Part shown: in pieces, positions 32,644 to 42,535 of the stretch | Position numbering within the stretch: position 1 is the stretch's first letter | Layout: the number at the start of each line of letters is the position of its first letter | Assembly: GCF_002088235.1 (NCBI RefSeq) | Contig: NZ_AQQV01000004.1 | Location: forward strand, 143,553-207,552 | Direction: 5' to 3' | DNA from: Oceanococcus atlanticus | Lineage (GTDB): Bacteria; Pseudomonadota; Gammaproteobacteria; Nevskiales; Oceanococcaceae | DNA: 64,000 bases | Program-made: the position numbers and the translations under genes | The notes under the pieces: model-generated | The model's input: the letters and a program-made list of their open reading frames with translations, nothing else | What the model was told of the DNA's origin: nothing | Databases searched by the model: none

Positions 32644-33897
32644 TCAGTTGTCTTGGTAATGCGCCGGGTAGGGTGCGCGGGCGGCGCCAGACTCTACGGC
32701 GGCGCGCGCCACGGCGTTGGGTACCACGTCGATCAGACGCGGATCCAGCGGCGTGGGAATAATGTAGTCCGGACCGAACGACCAGCTTTCGCGGTCGTAG
32801 GCGTCCAGCACGGTGCGCGGAACCGGTTCGTGCGCCAGCGCCCGCAGGGCTTCGACCGCGGCCAGATGCATGGCCTGGTTGATGGTCTTGGCGTGCACGT
32901 CGAGGGCGCCGCGAAAAATGAACGGGAAGCCCAGTACGTTGTTGACCTGATTGGGGTAGTCGCTGCGACCGGTTGCCATGATCAGATCGGCACGCACGCT
33001 TTGTGCCACTTCCGGCAGGATTTCCGGGGTCGGGTTCGACAGTGCGAACACCACGGGCTTTTCGGCCATGCTGGCGATCATGTCGGCATCAACCAGTCCG
33101 GGGCCAGACACGCCGATGAACACGTCGGCGCCGTGCATGGCTTCGCTCAGGGTGCGTGGGCCGTCACCGCTGCGCGCAAACTCGGCCTTGTAATCGGGCA
33201 GGTTGTCGCGATCGTCATAGATCACGCCGGCGCGATCGATCACGAACATGTTGTCGCGGGCCGCGCCCAGCGCCTGACACAGGCGCAACGAGGCCATGCC
33301 GGCGGCGCCGGCACCCAGGCACACGATGCGCACATCTTCAATGCGCTTGCCTTGCAGTTCCAGCGCATTCAGCAGGCCGGCGGCAACAATGATCGCGGTG
33401 CCGTGCTGGTCGTCATGAAAGACCGGGATGTCGAGGCGTTCCTGCAGCGCTTTTTCGATCTCGAAGCAATGCGGTGCCGCAATGTCTTCAAGATTGATGC
33501 CGCCAAAGGTCACGCCAATGCGCGCCACGGTGTCGATGAACTGTTCCGGCGTTTCGGATTCGACTTCGATGTCGAACACGTCGACATCGGCGAATTTCTT
33601 GAACAGCACCGCCTTGCCTTCCATCACCGGCTTTGACGCCAGTGCGCCGGCTTTGCCCAGGCCGAGCACGGCTGAGCCGTCACTGATGACAGCGACCAGA
33701 TTACCCTTGGAGGTATAACGGTACGCATCCGCCGGTTCGGCCATGATGGCTCGCACCGGCTCGGCCACACCAGGCGTGTAGGCCAGAGCCAGTTCGGCCG
33801 GCGTAGTGAACGGCTTGGTCACCGCGATGGCGAGTTTCCCCGGTCGCGGTTTCTCGTGGTAATCGAGTGCGGCTTGTTTGCGGGGGTTGTCGGTCAT
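32644..33897 (-). CDS. maeB: NAD(P)-dependent malic enzyme, single-domain form
   Basis: 417 residues, only the malic domain; the C-terminal phosphotransacetylase-like domain of long MaeB is missing, as in Pseudomonas. It decarboxylates malate to pyruvate. [51 protein letters not shown] and [19 protein letters not shown] are conserved; [16 protein letters not shown] is the nucleotide site. Cofactor preference (NADP or NAD) is not decidable by eye. Confidence 0.95.
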   Translation of the reverse strand: MTDNPRKQAALDYHEKPRPGKLAIAVTKPFTTPAELALAYTPGVAEPVRAIMAEPADAYRYTSKGNLVAVISDGSAVLGLGKAGALASKPVMEGKAVLFKKFADVDVFDIEVESETPEQFIDTVARIGVTFGGINLEDIAAPHCFEIEKALQERLDIPVFHDDQHGTAIIVAAGLLNALELQGKRIEDVRIVCLGAGAAGMASLRLCQALGAARDNMFVIDRAGVIYDDRDNLPDYKAEFARSGDGPRTLSEAMHGADVFIGVSGPGLVDADMIASMAEKPVVFALSNPTPEILPEVAQSVRADLIMATGRSDYPNQVNNVLGFPFIFRGALDVHAKTINQAMHLAAVEALRALAHEPVPRTVLDAYDRESWSFGPDYIIPTPLDPRLIDVVPNAVARAAVESGAARAPYPAHYQDN

Positions 33898-33954
33898 ACG
33901 GTAACGCCCGTGTTCATAGTGCTGCGCTCGATCAGGTACAAGAAATAGGTTCGA

Positions 33955-34155
33955 TTAGGAGCCGTAACGTTCGCGGAACTTGGACACGCGACCACCGGAG
34001 TCCAGGACCTTCTGCTTACCGGTGTAGAACGGATGGCATTCCGAGCACACTTCGATCTGCAGATCTTCGCCCATGGTGGAGCGGGTTTCGAATTTGTTTC
34101 CGCAGCTGCAGGTGACCTGAATGGCCGCATACTGGGGATGGATATCGGGTTTCAT
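33955..34155 (-). CDS. rpmE: 50S ribosomal protein L31 (zinc-binding type)
   Basis: 66 residues from the ATG at 34155 (MKPDIHPQY). [14 protein letters not shown] and [16 protein letters not shown] provide the CxC and CxxC zinc ligands that define the C+ (type A) form. An in-frame upstream start would add 22 residues with no counterpart in L31. It is upstream of maeB, an order also known from Pseudomonas. Confidence 0.97.
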   Translation of the reverse strand: MKPDIHPQYAAIQVTCSCGNKFETRSTMGEDLQIEVCSECHPFYTGKQKVLDSGGRVSKFRERYGS

Positions 34156-34195
34156 GACTTCTGCTCGCAAGGCAAGAGAAAAAAGGGCGCGTAGT

Positions 34196-35353
34196 CTACT
34201 GAAATGCGCTGATTTCGGCAAAGCATTCGAGCAGGCGGTTCAGATGGCGCCGCCCCAGCGGTGTGCGGGTGATCTGATTTTCCTTGGTGCGCATCAATCC
34301 CAGCGCACAGGCCTCATCGATGGCCGGCCTCAGCACGGCGAAGTCGAGACCGGTGGTGCGCTCAAAACGGGCGCGACTGAACGCCCCATCGATACGCAGC
34401 GTGTTGAGCGCAAATTCGCTGATCAACTCTTGCGCATCGGGCCAGCTTTCACGCGCCAGCGCCGCCGCGCTGCCGGCCCCGGCCATGTATTTTTGCGGTG
34501 AGCGCAGGCGCGCACGACGGCGTACGCCCTGGCTGAAGCTGAGCTTGCCGTGTGCCCCCGCGCCCAGGCCCAGGTAGTCGCCGAAGCGCCAGTAATTGAG
34601 GTTGTGGGCTGCACGGCGACCGGTTTGCGCGAAGGCCGAGACCTCATAGCGCCGATAGCCGGCGCGGGTGAGTCTGGCCAGGCCGGCATCCTCGATGTCA
34701 GCCTGGGCATCGTTGTCCGGCAGCTCAGGAGGGTGCTGGGCGAATGCGGTGCCTTCTTCGATGGTCAGCTGGTACCAGGAGATATGTTCAGGGCGGAGGT
34801 CGATGGCGCGCTCAAGGTCGTCCATGGCCTGGGCAAAACCTTGCCCCGGCAGACCGTGCATGAGGTCGAGATTGATATTGTCGAATCCGGCCTCGCGGGC
34901 CAGCGCATAGGCGTGTTGCGCAGCACTGGCGGTGTGGATACGGCCGAGTTGCTGCAGTTGGGCATCATCGAAACTCTGCACCCCGATCGACAGGCGGTTG
35001 ACCCCGCCACGGCGATAACCGGCGAAGTGCGCGGCATCGGCGGTGCCGGGGTTGGCCTCGAGCGTGATCTCGGTGTCATCGGCGATATCCAGACGCTGAC
35101 GCAGCGCCGCCACGATGCGGGCGATGGCCTCGCCACTGAACAGGCTGGGAGTGCCGCCACCAAAAAACACCGCCTGCACGCGTGGCCACTGAGCCCGGCT
35201 TTGCAGTTCGAAATCGAGATCGCGAATCAGGGCATCAACATAGCGCTGCTCGTCGGGCTGCCCGGCGTGTGAGTTGAAATCACAGTAGGGGCATTTGCGC
35301 ACGCACCAGGGCAGGTGCACATAGACGGTTAGCGGCAGGTGGGGGCTTGGCAC
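34196..35353 (-). CDS. hemW: HemW-like radical SAM heme chaperone
   Basis: 385 residues from a GTG at 35353 ([16 protein letters not shown]). The longer frame overlaps rdgB and was not used. The radical SAM cluster motif is CVRKCPYC in [19 protein letters not shown], followed by [15 protein letters not shown] and [23 protein letters not shown]. Once called oxygen-independent coproporphyrinogen oxidase-like, family members are heme-binding proteins thought to deliver heme to respiratory enzymes. It follows rph-rdgB, 10 nt after rdgB. Confidence 0.93.
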   Translation of the reverse strand: MPSPHLPLTVYVHLPWCVRKCPYCDFNSHAGQPDEQRYVDALIRDLDFELQSRAQWPRVQAVFFGGGTPSLFSGEAIARIVAALRQRLDIADDTEITLEANPGTADAAHFAGYRRGGVNRLSIGVQSFDDAQLQQLGRIHTASAAQHAYALAREAGFDNINLDLMHGLPGQGFAQAMDDLERAIDLRPEHISWYQLTIEEGTAFAQHPPELPDNDAQADIEDAGLARLTRAGYRRYEVSAFAQTGRRAAHNLNYWRFGDYLGLGAGAHGKLSFSQGVRRRARLRSPQKYMAGAGSAAALARESWPDAQELISEFALNTLRIDGAFSRARFERTTGLDFAVLRPAIDEACALGLMRTKENQITRTPLGRRHLNRLLECFAEISAFQ

Positions 35354-35363
35354 GCGGGTGGGC

Positions 35364-35963
35364 TCAGGCAGCTGACAGCTGGCGCAGCAGATCGGCGATG
35401 GCCTGACCGCGATGTGAGCGGGCCAGCTTGTCCTCACGGCTCAGCTGCGCTGCGCTGCGCTGCAATTGCGGATCGACGAACAGCGGGTCATAACCGAAGC
35501 CGCCGTCACCCGATGGTTGATCAGCGATATGTCCTTTCCACTCGCCACGGGCGATCAGCGGCGAGGGATCGTCGGCACTGCGCACCAGTGCGATGACGCA
35601 GACAAAGCGGGCGCCGCGCTGTTCGGGCGGCACATCGGCCAGGGCGGCCAGCAGCTTGCGGTTGTTGTCGGCATCGCTGGCCTGATCGCCGGCATAACGG
35701 GCGGAATAGACCCCGGGCGCGCCGTTCAGGGCATCGACCGCCAGACCCGAGTCATCGGCCAGGCTGGGCAGCCCGCTGCGTGCCGCAGCATGGCGCGCCT
35801 TGATCAGGGCATTGGCTTCGAAAGTGTCGCCCGTTTCTTCGGGGCTGTGATCAGTCCAGTCACTGATGGGCTTGAGTTCATGGCCCAGCGGCGCCAGTGC
35901 GTGTTGCAGCTCGGCCAGCTTGCCGCGGTTGCCGCTGGCCAGGACCCAGACATCCTTGCTCAT
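35364..35963 (-). CDS. rdgB: XTP/dITP pyrophosphatase (RdgB/HAM1)
   Basis: 199 residues. It removes non-canonical purine nucleotides such as dITP and XTP. WVLASGNRGKLAELQHAL, ARSGLPSLADDSGLAVDALNGAPGVYSARYAG and DGGFGYDPLFVDPQ are the family motifs. It begins 5 nt after the rph stop. Confidence 0.97.
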   Translation of the reverse strand: MSKDVWVLASGNRGKLAELQHALAPLGHELKPISDWTDHSPEETGDTFEANALIKARHAAARSGLPSLADDSGLAVDALNGAPGVYSARYAGDQASDADNNRKLLAALADVPPEQRGARFVCVIALVRSADDPSPLIARGEWKGHIADQPSGDGGFGYDPLFVDPQLQRSAAQLSREDKLARSHRGQAIADLLRQLSAA

Positions 35964-35968
35964 GGTTT

Positions 35969-36676
35969 TCAGCCGGCCAGTGCCTGGGCCTGAATCTGGT
36001 GCAGCTGGCGGATGCCGGCGCCGGCCAGATCCAACATGGCGTCCAATTCCTCGCGGCGGTAGGCGTGGCCTTCAGCCGTGCCTTGCACTTCGATGAAGCC
36101 GCCGGCTTCGTTCATCACCACGTTCATGTCGGTTTCGGCGACGGAGTCTTCGTCGTAGTCGAGATCAAGAACCGGAGTGCCGTTGTAAATGCCAACCGAG
36201 ATGGCGGCGACCTGACCAAACACCGGGCTGCGCTTCAGGCCCAGCGTGGCGATGGCCTGGCACAGGGCCACGTAGCCGCCGGTGATGCTGGCGGTGCGGG
36301 TGCCGCCGTCGGCCTGCAGCACATCGCAGTCGACAACAATGGAGCGCTCACCCAGCGCGGTCAGGTCAACCGCAGCACGCAACGAGCGGCCGATCAGACG
36401 CTGGATTTCCTGGGTTCGGCCGGACTGCTTGCCGCGGGCGGCTTCGCGGCCCATGCGCGAATGGGTTGAGCGCGGCAGCATGCCGTACTCGGCCGTTACC
36501 CAGCCTTTGCCGCTGCCCCGCAGCCATGGCGGTGTGCGCTCTTCCACCGAAGCGGTGCACAGCACATGGGTGTCGCCGAAGCGGATCAAGGCCGAGCCTT
36601 CAGCGTGGCGGGCGAAACCGGGTTCGATGGTGACCGGGCGTAGGGCATCGGCGGCGCGGCCGCTGGGTCGTGACAT
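35969..36676 (-). CDS. rph: Ribonuclease PH
   Basis: 235 residues. A phosphorolytic 3'-5' exonuclease that trims tRNA 3' ends. [73 protein letters not shown] and [19 protein letters not shown] are conserved, and the protein is full length (the E. coli K-12 frameshift is not present). First gene of rph-rdgB-hemW. Confidence 0.97.
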   Translation of the reverse strand: MSRPSGRAADALRPVTIEPGFARHAEGSALIRFGDTHVLCTASVEERTPPWLRGSGKGWVTAEYGMLPRSTHSRMGREAARGKQSGRTQEIQRLIGRSLRAAVDLTALGERSIVVDCDVLQADGGTRTASITGGYVALCQAIATLGLKRSPVFGQVAAISVGIYNGTPVLDLDYDEDSVAETDMNVVMNEAGGFIEVQGTAEGHAYRREELDAMLDLAGAGIRQLHQIQAQALAG

Positions 36677-36705
36677 GTGCTTTCCGGGCTGTAAAAAACC
36701 GCGGA

Positions 36706-37572
36706 TTATACGGACTCGAAACGAATCCGCAGGGCGGTGCAGTTGTCGGCACTGCCGGGGTTGCGCGCGACGGCGCGCTGCGCCAACTCTGTCAGCTCGA
36801 TGTTGCTGCCCAGCTCATCCGGCTCGAGCGGGTCCCAGAAACCATCGGAACACAATAATAAGGTGTCGCCTGGCTGCAGTGGCGGGCACGGGGTGAGCTC
36901 AAGTGCCGGCGGAGGGCCGCCGCCCCCCAGGCAACGGGTCACCTGGTTGCGCATCGGGTGGTGGCGCGCGTCCTGCGGGCGAATATCGCCGCGTCGGACC
37001 ATCATGGCGACCGCCGAGTGGTCACGTGTGACATGCACAATCTCGCCGCGGCGCAGGTGATAGGCGCGGCTGTCACCGGCGTGCGCGAACAGTACATTGG
37101 GGCCGTCAACCACGGCACAAACCACGGTCGTGCGGGGTTGTTGCCGTTCGCTCAAATCCGGCGCCACCGACTGAATGGCAAGGTGAGATTCCAGACCGAT
37201 ACGCTGGATCAACTGAGCGGCGGGCTGCTGGGCTTCATCGGCAAATATGCGAGCCGCCACATCCATGACGCATTGGGCGGCCAGGGCGCCATCGGCGTGC
37301 CCGCCCATGCCGTCGGCAACGATCAGAAGCTGCCGCGAGCCGGAGGAGAATGTTTCGGCACGATCCTGGTTGTTGTGCCGGTCACCCTGCAGGCTGACGA
37401 ATTCGCAAGGCGGCCATGATGGCGCCCGTTCGGCGTATATACTCGTGGCCTTCTCCCATCTCCACAGGCAATCATGGCAGCTTACCCCATCAGCAGCATG
37501 ACTGGATACGCGCGCGGTCGTTGCGACTCGCCGGCCGGTGAACTGCAGCTGGAACTGCGCACCGTCAATCAC
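36706..37572 (-). CDS. PP2C-family serine/threonine phosphatase (start uncertain)
   Basis: The frame is 288 codons. The recognisable PP2C domain begins at about residue 57 ([16 protein letters not shown]) and includes the metal-binding [42 protein letters not shown] and [15 protein letters not shown]. It would dephosphorylate Ser/Thr on unknown partners. No ATG, GTG or TTG lies in frame between the GTG at 37572 (which has GAGGT before it but overlaps divergent yicC by 99 nt) and the domain. The true start may be a rare codon or need a frame shift near 37420, where an ATG lies one frame off. Confidence 0.85.
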   Translation of the reverse strand: MIDGAQFQLQFTGRRVATTARVSSHAADGVSCHDCLWRWEKATSIYAERAPSWPPCEFVSLQGDRHNNQDRAETFSSGSRQLLIVADGMGGHADGALAAQCVMDVAARIFADEAQQPAAQLIQRIGLESHLAIQSVAPDLSERQQPRTTVVCAVVDGPNVLFAHAGDSRAYHLRRGEIVHVTRDHSAVAMMVRRGDIRPQDARHHPMRNQVTRCLGGGGPPPALELTPCPPLQPGDTLLLCSDGFWDPLEPDELGSNIELTELAQRAVARNPGSADNCTALRIRFESV

Positions 37573-38349
37573 CGTTACCTCGATATCAGCCTGCGCGTAC
37601 CGGAAGAATTGAGGGCGCTGGAAAACCCTTTGCGCGGCAAACTCAAGGGCGCGCTGGGGCGCGGCAAGGTCGAGGCCTATGTGCGCCTGCGTAGTGCCAC
37701 GGATGAGGCGGCGCCACTGGATATCAATCGCGCCGCACTGGCCCAGCTGGCCAGCGCCGTGCGTGATGTTGAGGGCGAGTTTCCCGAGGCGATCAGCGTT
37801 GACCCGGTTGCGATACTGCGCTGGCCGGGCGTGCTGCGAGAGGCTGACATGGATATGTCAGCGCTGAGCCAGGCGTTCAGCCAGCTGGCGGACAGCACCA
37901 TCGCTGATCTGCAGGCAGCGCGCCGCGATGAGGGCCAGCGCATGGCCGAGGTGATCGCCGCCCGCCTGGACAGCATCGAGGGCTTGGTCGAGCAGGTGCA
38001 GGTTCGTTTGCCGGTGCAGGCTCAACTGTGGCGCGAGAAGCTCGAGCAACGCCTGGTCGAGATGACCGATATGGAGATTGAACGGCGCGAGCAGGCGCTG
38101 GTTCAATTCGTCCAGCGCCTCGACGTGGATGAGGAAATCGAGCGTTTGAAGAGCCACGTTGCCGCGGTGCGCGCGGAGCTGGACAACAGCGAACCGGTTG
38201 GCCGCAAACTGGATTTCTTCATGCAGGAGTTCAACCGCGAAGCCAACACGCTGGGCTCCAAGTCCATGGACGCCGAGCTGACCAAGCTGGCCGTGGAGCT
38301 CAAGGTGGTGATCGAGCAGATGCGCGAGCAGGTGCAGAACATCGAGTGA
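37474..38349 (+). CDS. yicC: YicC-family endoribonuclease
   Basis: 291 residues. [45 protein letters not shown] is the YicC N-terminal domain, and the C-terminal DUF1732 has DEEIERLKSHVAAVRAELDNSEPVGRKLDFFMQEFNREANTLGSKS. YicC was described as an RNase that acts on small RNA in E. coli. A TATACT at 37438-37443 could be its -10. Next to rph and the gmk-rpoZ-spoT block, as in related genomes. Confidence 0.95.
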   Translation: MAAYPISSMTGYARGRCDSPAGELQLELRTVNHRYLDISLRVPEELRALENPLRGKLKGALGRGKVEAYVRLRSATDEAAPLDINRAALAQLASAVRDVEGEFPEAISVDPVAILRWPGVLREADMDMSALSQAFSQLADSTIADLQAARRDEGQRMAEVIAARLDSIEGLVEQVQVRLPVQAQLWREKLEQRLVEMTDMEIERREQALVQFVQRLDVDEEIERLKSHVAAVRAELDNSEPVGRKLDFFMQEFNREANTLGSKSMDAELTKLAVELKVVIEQMREQVQNIE

Positions 38350-38366
38350 ATTGATCTGAGGCTGCG

Positions 38367-39056
38367 ATGAGTTCGATTGAGCCTGACCTGGCCCACTGGA
38401 TAGCGCCAGATCCGCCATCGCCGCGGGTGCTGGATGGGTGGTATGCGCGCTTGGAGCCTCTGGACCCGGCGATCCATGCAGCGGCGCTGTGGCGTGTTTT
38501 GGCAGAGGCGCCGGATCAGCATTGGCGCTATCTGCCGTATGGGCCTTTTAAGGATGTTGCGGACATGGGGGCATGGCTGGACGGCGCGGCTCAGCAGTCC
38601 GACATGCTGTTCTATGTCATTGAGTCCAAGGCGCCATTTGAAGTGCTGGGCTTGGCTGCTTACCTGCGCATCGTGCCGCAGCATGGTTGCCTGGAGGTTG
38701 GGCATCTGAGTTTCTCGCCGCGTTTGCAGAAAACCCGCCTGGCCACCGAAGCCATGTATCTGATGATGCGTGAGGCGTTCGCCTTGGGCTACCGGCGATA
38801 CGAATGGAAATGCGATGCGCTGAACGAGGCCTCGCGGGCTGCCGCTTTGCGTCTGGGGTTTGAGTACGAAGGCCTGTTTCGCCAGGCGGCGGTGGTCAAG
38901 GGGCGTAATCGCGATACGGCCTGGTATTCGATTATCGATGTGCAGTGGCCGGCCGTGCGGTGTGCACTTGAGCGCTGGCTGTCAGCGGACAACTTCGATG
39001 CCGATGGCCACCAGCGCCGGAGCCTGGCGATGCTGCGCAGTGCGCCGGTTTCATAA
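38367..39056 (+). CDS. GNAT-family N-acetyltransferase (RimJ/RimL-like)
   Basis: 229 residues. LDGWYARLEPLDPAIHAAALWRVL at the start, LGLAAYLRIVPQHGCLEVGHLSFSPRLQKTRLATEAMYLMM in the acetyl-CoA region, and RRYEWKCDALNEASRAAALRLGFEYEGLFRQAAVVKGRNRDTAWYSII at the end match the large group of RimL-like acetyltransferases with an unknown target (an amine on a protein or small molecule). 17 nt after yicC; first of three accessory genes before gmk. Confidence 0.9.
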   Translation: MSSIEPDLAHWIAPDPPSPRVLDGWYARLEPLDPAIHAAALWRVLAEAPDQHWRYLPYGPFKDVADMGAWLDGAAQQSDMLFYVIESKAPFEVLGLAAYLRIVPQHGCLEVGHLSFSPRLQKTRLATEAMYLMMREAFALGYRRYEWKCDALNEASRAAALRLGFEYEGLFRQAAVVKGRNRDTAWYSIIDVQWPAVRCALERWLSADNFDADGHQRRSLAMLRSAPVS

Positions 39057-39119
39057 CCTGCGAGGTTATTGTCGAGGCTGCCAGTTTGCGTTCTCATGGG
39101 GCGAACCAGGAGGCCCTTC

Positions 39120-39491
39120 ATGCATCAGATCGCGTTGTTCCGTGTTTTTCTACTCAATGCCACGGTGTTGATTACACATCAAATTGATGCCGCGTACTGG
39201 CATGAGTGGAATCTTTTCCGGATTCCTGGCGGCAACCAGGTCAATTTGCTGCTCAACCTGCCCATCATTGCGCTGGTGCTACTGGCTTTTGCTGAGGTTG
39301 TGCGCCATGGTCCGCGGCAGCGCCAGGCACACGCTTTAATGATTTTTTTGGGGCTGCTGACAGTGGTCTTACACAGCCTGTTTTTCGCCTTGGGCCATGA
39401 TGAGTTTGCTCAGCCGATGTCTTTGTTGCTGCTGGCAGCGGCCGCTTTGCTGTCCGTCACGCAGTGGGTACTGCTGGGCAAATCACGCTGA
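39120..39491 (+). CDS. Small four-helix membrane protein of unknown function (possibly DUF6713)
   Basis: 123 residues from the ATG at 39120, which has AGGAGG 8 nt upstream. Four hydrophobic segments are visible (about residues 4-18, 41-57, 70-88 and 96-116). The motif THQIDAAYWHEWNLFRIPGG near the start recalls the DUF6713 family, from memory and not certain. Function unknown. A perfect hairpin begins just before its stop codon. Confidence 0.75.
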   Translation: MHQIALFRVFLLNATVLITHQIDAAYWHEWNLFRIPGGNQVNLLLNLPIIALVLLAFAEVVRHGPRQRQAHALMIFLGLLTVVLHSLFFALGHDEFAQPMSLLLLAAAALLSVTQWVLLGKSR

Positions 39492-39517
39492 CCACCCGTT
39501 GTCTGGTGGTCAGCGTG
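39484..39517. terminator. Perfect 13-bp hairpin between convergent genes
   Basis: CACGCTGACCACC (39484-39496) and GGTGGTCAGCGTG (39505-39517) pair perfectly over an 8-nt loop. It spans the stop of the small membrane gene and precedes the stop of the convergent lipoprotein gene by 11 nt. No T-run follows on either strand, so termination is plausible but may be weak. Confidence 0.55.
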
Positions 39518-39527
39518 ACGCCGGGTC

Positions 39528-41348
39528 TTACAGCAGTGGCAGTTCCAGCGTTCCGCTGAGTGTCACAGCCGGCACCAGCAAATCGCGTGACCAGGTGATC
39601 GGGAACTGGGCGTGGAAGCCGTAGATCAGCAAGGCCAACTCGTCGCCGGGGTTGAGGCGTTCAGCGATGCCGTTCATTTCCATCTGGTGGGCGCCGAAAC
39701 CACGCACCGGTGTGATCTGGCCATCCAGCGGGTCCCAGTGGTTCTGACCCGCGGGGCGGTGTCCAATGGCCAGGTACAGGATCGGGTCGCAGCCCAGTTG
39801 TACTGGGGCGCCCGGCACGGCACATTCGCTCATCTCCAGGCCGCTCAAGCCTTCAATCTGGATGTCCAGTTTGGGGATGCCGGCCAGCACGCCGCCTTCA
39901 TCGCCCACCGTCATCAGCGGCTGGGTGGCCAGCAATGCCTCGCGCGCCCCGTTGCCCAGCACTGAGCCAACAATGCCCAGTACCGAGTTGAGCTGCGGCG
40001 TGCTGCTGTCAATTTCAAACGCTGTGCCGCCGTGTTGAACCTTATCGACCAGGATGGCGTCTTCTTCACCCAGGCTCAGGCAGATCTCATCGGGCGGTGG
40101 CAATGTTGCCGCGATCAGGCCCTCACGCCCTTGCAGCTTTTCTTCAAACCAGGCGAAGCGCATCTCTTCCTGGGAATACGTGCCGCAATTGGCGCTGCCG
40201 CCTGGGCCCTGCAGTTCCGGAATGGTGAGTACTTGCGCCAAGGGATCAAAAGCATCTTCCAGCCCAAGAGCTGGTAGCAAATGGCCGGACTGATGCGTTA
40301 CCAGGCGCACATCGCCACCGATGGCTTTGCGGCACTCGTAATTGGCCAGGCCTTCGTTGAAGTTGAACAGCGTGTCGAGGAAGCCTTGGGAAATCAGGAT
40401 GTCCGCCGGCGGTGGCAGATCAGGCGCGACGCTGAGTTCGTCGGCTGTGGCGAACAGGAAATTTTGCGGTCCGGCGGGTTCGCCATCGCAGAAATATTTC
40501 ACGCTGTGGTAGCGCATGAAGTTGAAGCCAGCTTCGCTGAAGGCGTTGCTCACGCCGGCGTTGAGCAGGATTTCTAAAATGGCCGGATCCTGGGCTGTAA
40601 CCCCTTGGCTGGCCAGTTCCAGCAGCTCGGGAAGCAGGGTGGTCGGATCGCCGGTTAGCAGCGAGATGACACCGGAGGCTTCACCGCCAGCGACCAGCAA
40701 CAGCCCCCAGCTGGATTTAACCACGTTATGCGGGTTGAGCGAGTAGGTCAGGTCATGCGGGGTGATATCCGGTGCCATCACGCGCAAACGATGGCGCGGA
40801 TCAACCGCGTGCAACAAAAACTGGTACATGCCGCCGTAGGAACTGCCGTAACTGCCGACATACATTTCGCCGTTGGCGCGTCGACGCAGACCTGGCAGGT
40901 TTTCCGCCCAATCGAGCACGGCGATGAGGTTTTGCCCCTCATATTCCGGGTCCATCACCCGCACCTGGCCGGACGATTCGCCAAAGCCACGTTGATCGAT
41001 TGAGATCACGTAATAGCCGGCGTCGCGCAAGCGCTGCTGAAAGTTACTGGGCTCAACGTTACGGCTGCCGCCATAGCCATGGCCCTGAAGCACCAGGGGA
41101 TAGCTGGCGCCGACCTCTAGCTGGGTCGGTTCCATGACCTGAACCACGGTGGTATCGCCGGTGACCGGTGACAGAATTTCCTGGCGATAGACTTCACCCG
41201 CGCGACTTTCGCTGACTTCAACCAGGGTCGGCGACTGGCCCATGACGATCGCGCCATCGGTATTGTTGCTGGCGGCGGAATCGGTGCGCCCACCATTGCA
41301 GGCAGCAACAGTCAGGCCCAGCCCCAGGGCAAGGATGCGATACAACAT
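39528..41348 (-). CDS. CocE/NonD-family alpha/beta hydrolase, lipoprotein
   Basis: 606 residues from the ATG at 41348, preceded by GGAGACAC. The signal peptide ends in lipobox TVAAC (Cys about 17), so it is probably tethered to a membrane. The hydrolase core has YPLVLQGHGYGGSRN, nucleophile Ser in MYVGSYGSSYGGMYQFL, Asp in ILISQGFLDTLFNFNEGL and His in LVTHQSGHLLP. The C-terminal beta part resembles the jelly-roll of X-Pro dipeptidyl-peptidase/CocE enzymes. Substrate (peptide, ester or amide) unknown. It interrupts the yicC-gmk neighbourhood. Confidence 0.85.
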   Translation of the reverse strand: MLYRILALGLGLTVAACNGGRTDSAASNNTDGAIVMGQSPTLVEVSESRAGEVYRQEILSPVTGDTTVVQVMEPTQLEVGASYPLVLQGHGYGGSRNVEPSNFQQRLRDAGYYVISIDQRGFGESSGQVRVMDPEYEGQNLIAVLDWAENLPGLRRRANGEMYVGSYGSSYGGMYQFLLHAVDPRHRLRVMAPDITPHDLTYSLNPHNVVKSSWGLLLVAGGEASGVISLLTGDPTTLLPELLELASQGVTAQDPAILEILLNAGVSNAFSEAGFNFMRYHSVKYFCDGEPAGPQNFLFATADELSVAPDLPPPADILISQGFLDTLFNFNEGLANYECRKAIGGDVRLVTHQSGHLLPALGLEDAFDPLAQVLTIPELQGPGGSANCGTYSQEEMRFAWFEEKLQGREGLIAATLPPPDEICLSLGEEDAILVDKVQHGGTAFEIDSSTPQLNSVLGIVGSVLGNGAREALLATQPLMTVGDEGGVLAGIPKLDIQIEGLSGLEMSECAVPGAPVQLGCDPILYLAIGHRPAGQNHWDPLDGQITPVRGFGAHQMEMNGIAERLNPGDELALLIYGFHAQFPITWSRDLLVPAVTLSGTLELPLL

Positions 41349-41514
41349 AGTGTGTCTCCTCAAGCGGGCTCTATGGGCCCGTGTGTCGGCGTGCCTGACC
41401 ATGAGAGGGTCTCGGCGAGCAGAATAGTTTAACTGCGTTAGATCCACGCCGCACCGTATAAACAGGTGAAGGGGTCAGGCATTACACTGAGCGCTTTGCT
41501 CACTGTTGCAGTTC

Positions 41515-42150
41515 ATGACGCAAGGCAATTTGATCATCCTGTGTGCGCCCTCGGGTGCGGGTAAAACCACTTTGGCGCGGCGTGTTATGGCGCGCCTACA
41601 GGCGCGTGGTCTGGAGGCGAGTTTTTCCGTGTCCTACACCACGCGTGCACTGCGTCCTGGTGAGCGTGATGGGCATGACTACCACTTCGTGACGCGCGCC
41701 GTGTTTGACCAGATGGTGGCGGCGGGCGAGATGCTCGAACATGCCGAGGTTTTCGGGCGTTGCTATGGCACCGGCCGGGCGCGGACCGAACAGGCCCTTG
41801 ATGCAGGGCACTGGGTGTTTCTGGACATCGACTGGCAGGGCGCCCGGCAGGTCAAAGCGCATCTGCCTGCGCTGGCCTGCAGCGTTGGCGTCTTGCCGCC
41901 TTCGCGCGCCGCCTTGGAGGAGCGCCTGCGCGGGCGTGGCCAGGACAGCGAAGACACCATCGCACAGCGCATGGCCGAGGCGGTGGCTGAGATGAGCCAC
42001 TACCGCGAGTTCGACTACCTGATTGTCAACGACGATCTGGAGGTGGCCTGCGATGAGCTGGAGGCTGTGTGCTTGGCGGCGGGCTTGCGTGGACCGTTGC
42101 AGCAAAGCCGCCGCGCCACTTTGCTGGCGGATCTGCTTCAGAGCGATTAA
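41515..42150 (+). CDS. gmk: Guanylate kinase
   Basis: 211 residues. P-loop [16 protein letters not shown] at about 9-24, [22 protein letters not shown] and [39 protein letters not shown] are the GMP-binding and lid motifs. It makes GDP from GMP. ATG 41515 preferred over the TTG three codons upstream. First gene of gmk-rpoZ-spoT-ridA-recG. Confidence 0.97.
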   Translation: MTQGNLIILCAPSGAGKTTLARRVMARLQARGLEASFSVSYTTRALRPGERDGHDYHFVTRAVFDQMVAAGEMLEHAEVFGRCYGTGRARTEQALDAGHWVFLDIDWQGARQVKAHLPALACSVGVLPPSRAALEERLRGRGQDSEDTIAQRMAEAVAEMSHYREFDYLIVNDDLEVACDELEAVCLAAGLRGPLQQSRRATLLADLLQSD

Positions 42151-42184
42151 ACTACGCGGCTACGTTTCAGAAATTCGAGCACTC

Positions 42185-42445
42185 ATGGCACGTGTCACTG
42201 TTGAGGACTGCCTCAAAAACATCGACAACCAGTTTGAGCTGACCCTGGTCGCAGCCAAGCGCGCGCGGCAGCTCGCACGCGGCGCGGATTCCAAGGTGCC
42301 GTGGGGTAATCACAAATCCACCGTGGTTGCACTGCGTGAAGTGGCCGACGACCTGACCGGGCGCGATGTGCTCAGCGAGAACGATCCGCCGCCGGTGCCG
42401 CAGCTCAAAGTCGACCTGTCGAACATCGAAGTCGGTACTGACTGA
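42185..42445 (+). CDS. rpoZ: RNA polymerase omega subunit
   Basis: 86 residues. [33 protein letters not shown] and [16 protein letters not shown] are the conserved omega sequence. It aids RNA polymerase assembly and forms part of a ppGpp site, fitting its place directly before spoT. A strong terminator follows. Confidence 0.97.
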   Translation: MARVTVEDCLKNIDNQFELTLVAAKRARQLARGADSKVPWGNHKSTVVALREVADDLTGRDVLSENDPPPVPQLKVDLSNIEVGTD

Positions 42446-42464
42446 GTTCGATCTTCCGATACCA

Positions 42465-42498
42465 ACGCCCCGCAGGCTCGCCTCCGGGGCGTTTTTTT
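42465..42498 (+). terminator. Rho-independent terminator after rpoZ
   Basis: Stem ACGCCCCG (42465-42472) with CGGGGCGT (42485-42492), an inner AGG/CCT pairing in the loop, and seven T. It lies 19 nt after rpoZ and would separate gmk-rpoZ from spoT, though it is only about 40 nt before spoT. Confidence 0.9.
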
Positions 42499-42535
42499 GT
42501 GCTGTACACCCGATCCGTGGCTATACTCGTGAGCT

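Noticed and set aside
33945..33954. GGTTCGATT resembling a tRNA T-loop
   Set aside because: The gap between rpmE and maeB is only 57 nt and no acceptor or anticodon arms can be formed.
42522..42527. TATACT 9 nt before spoT, suggesting a leaderless mRNA
   Set aside because: No matching -35 at 16-18 nt; the hexamer alone is too common to call a promoter.
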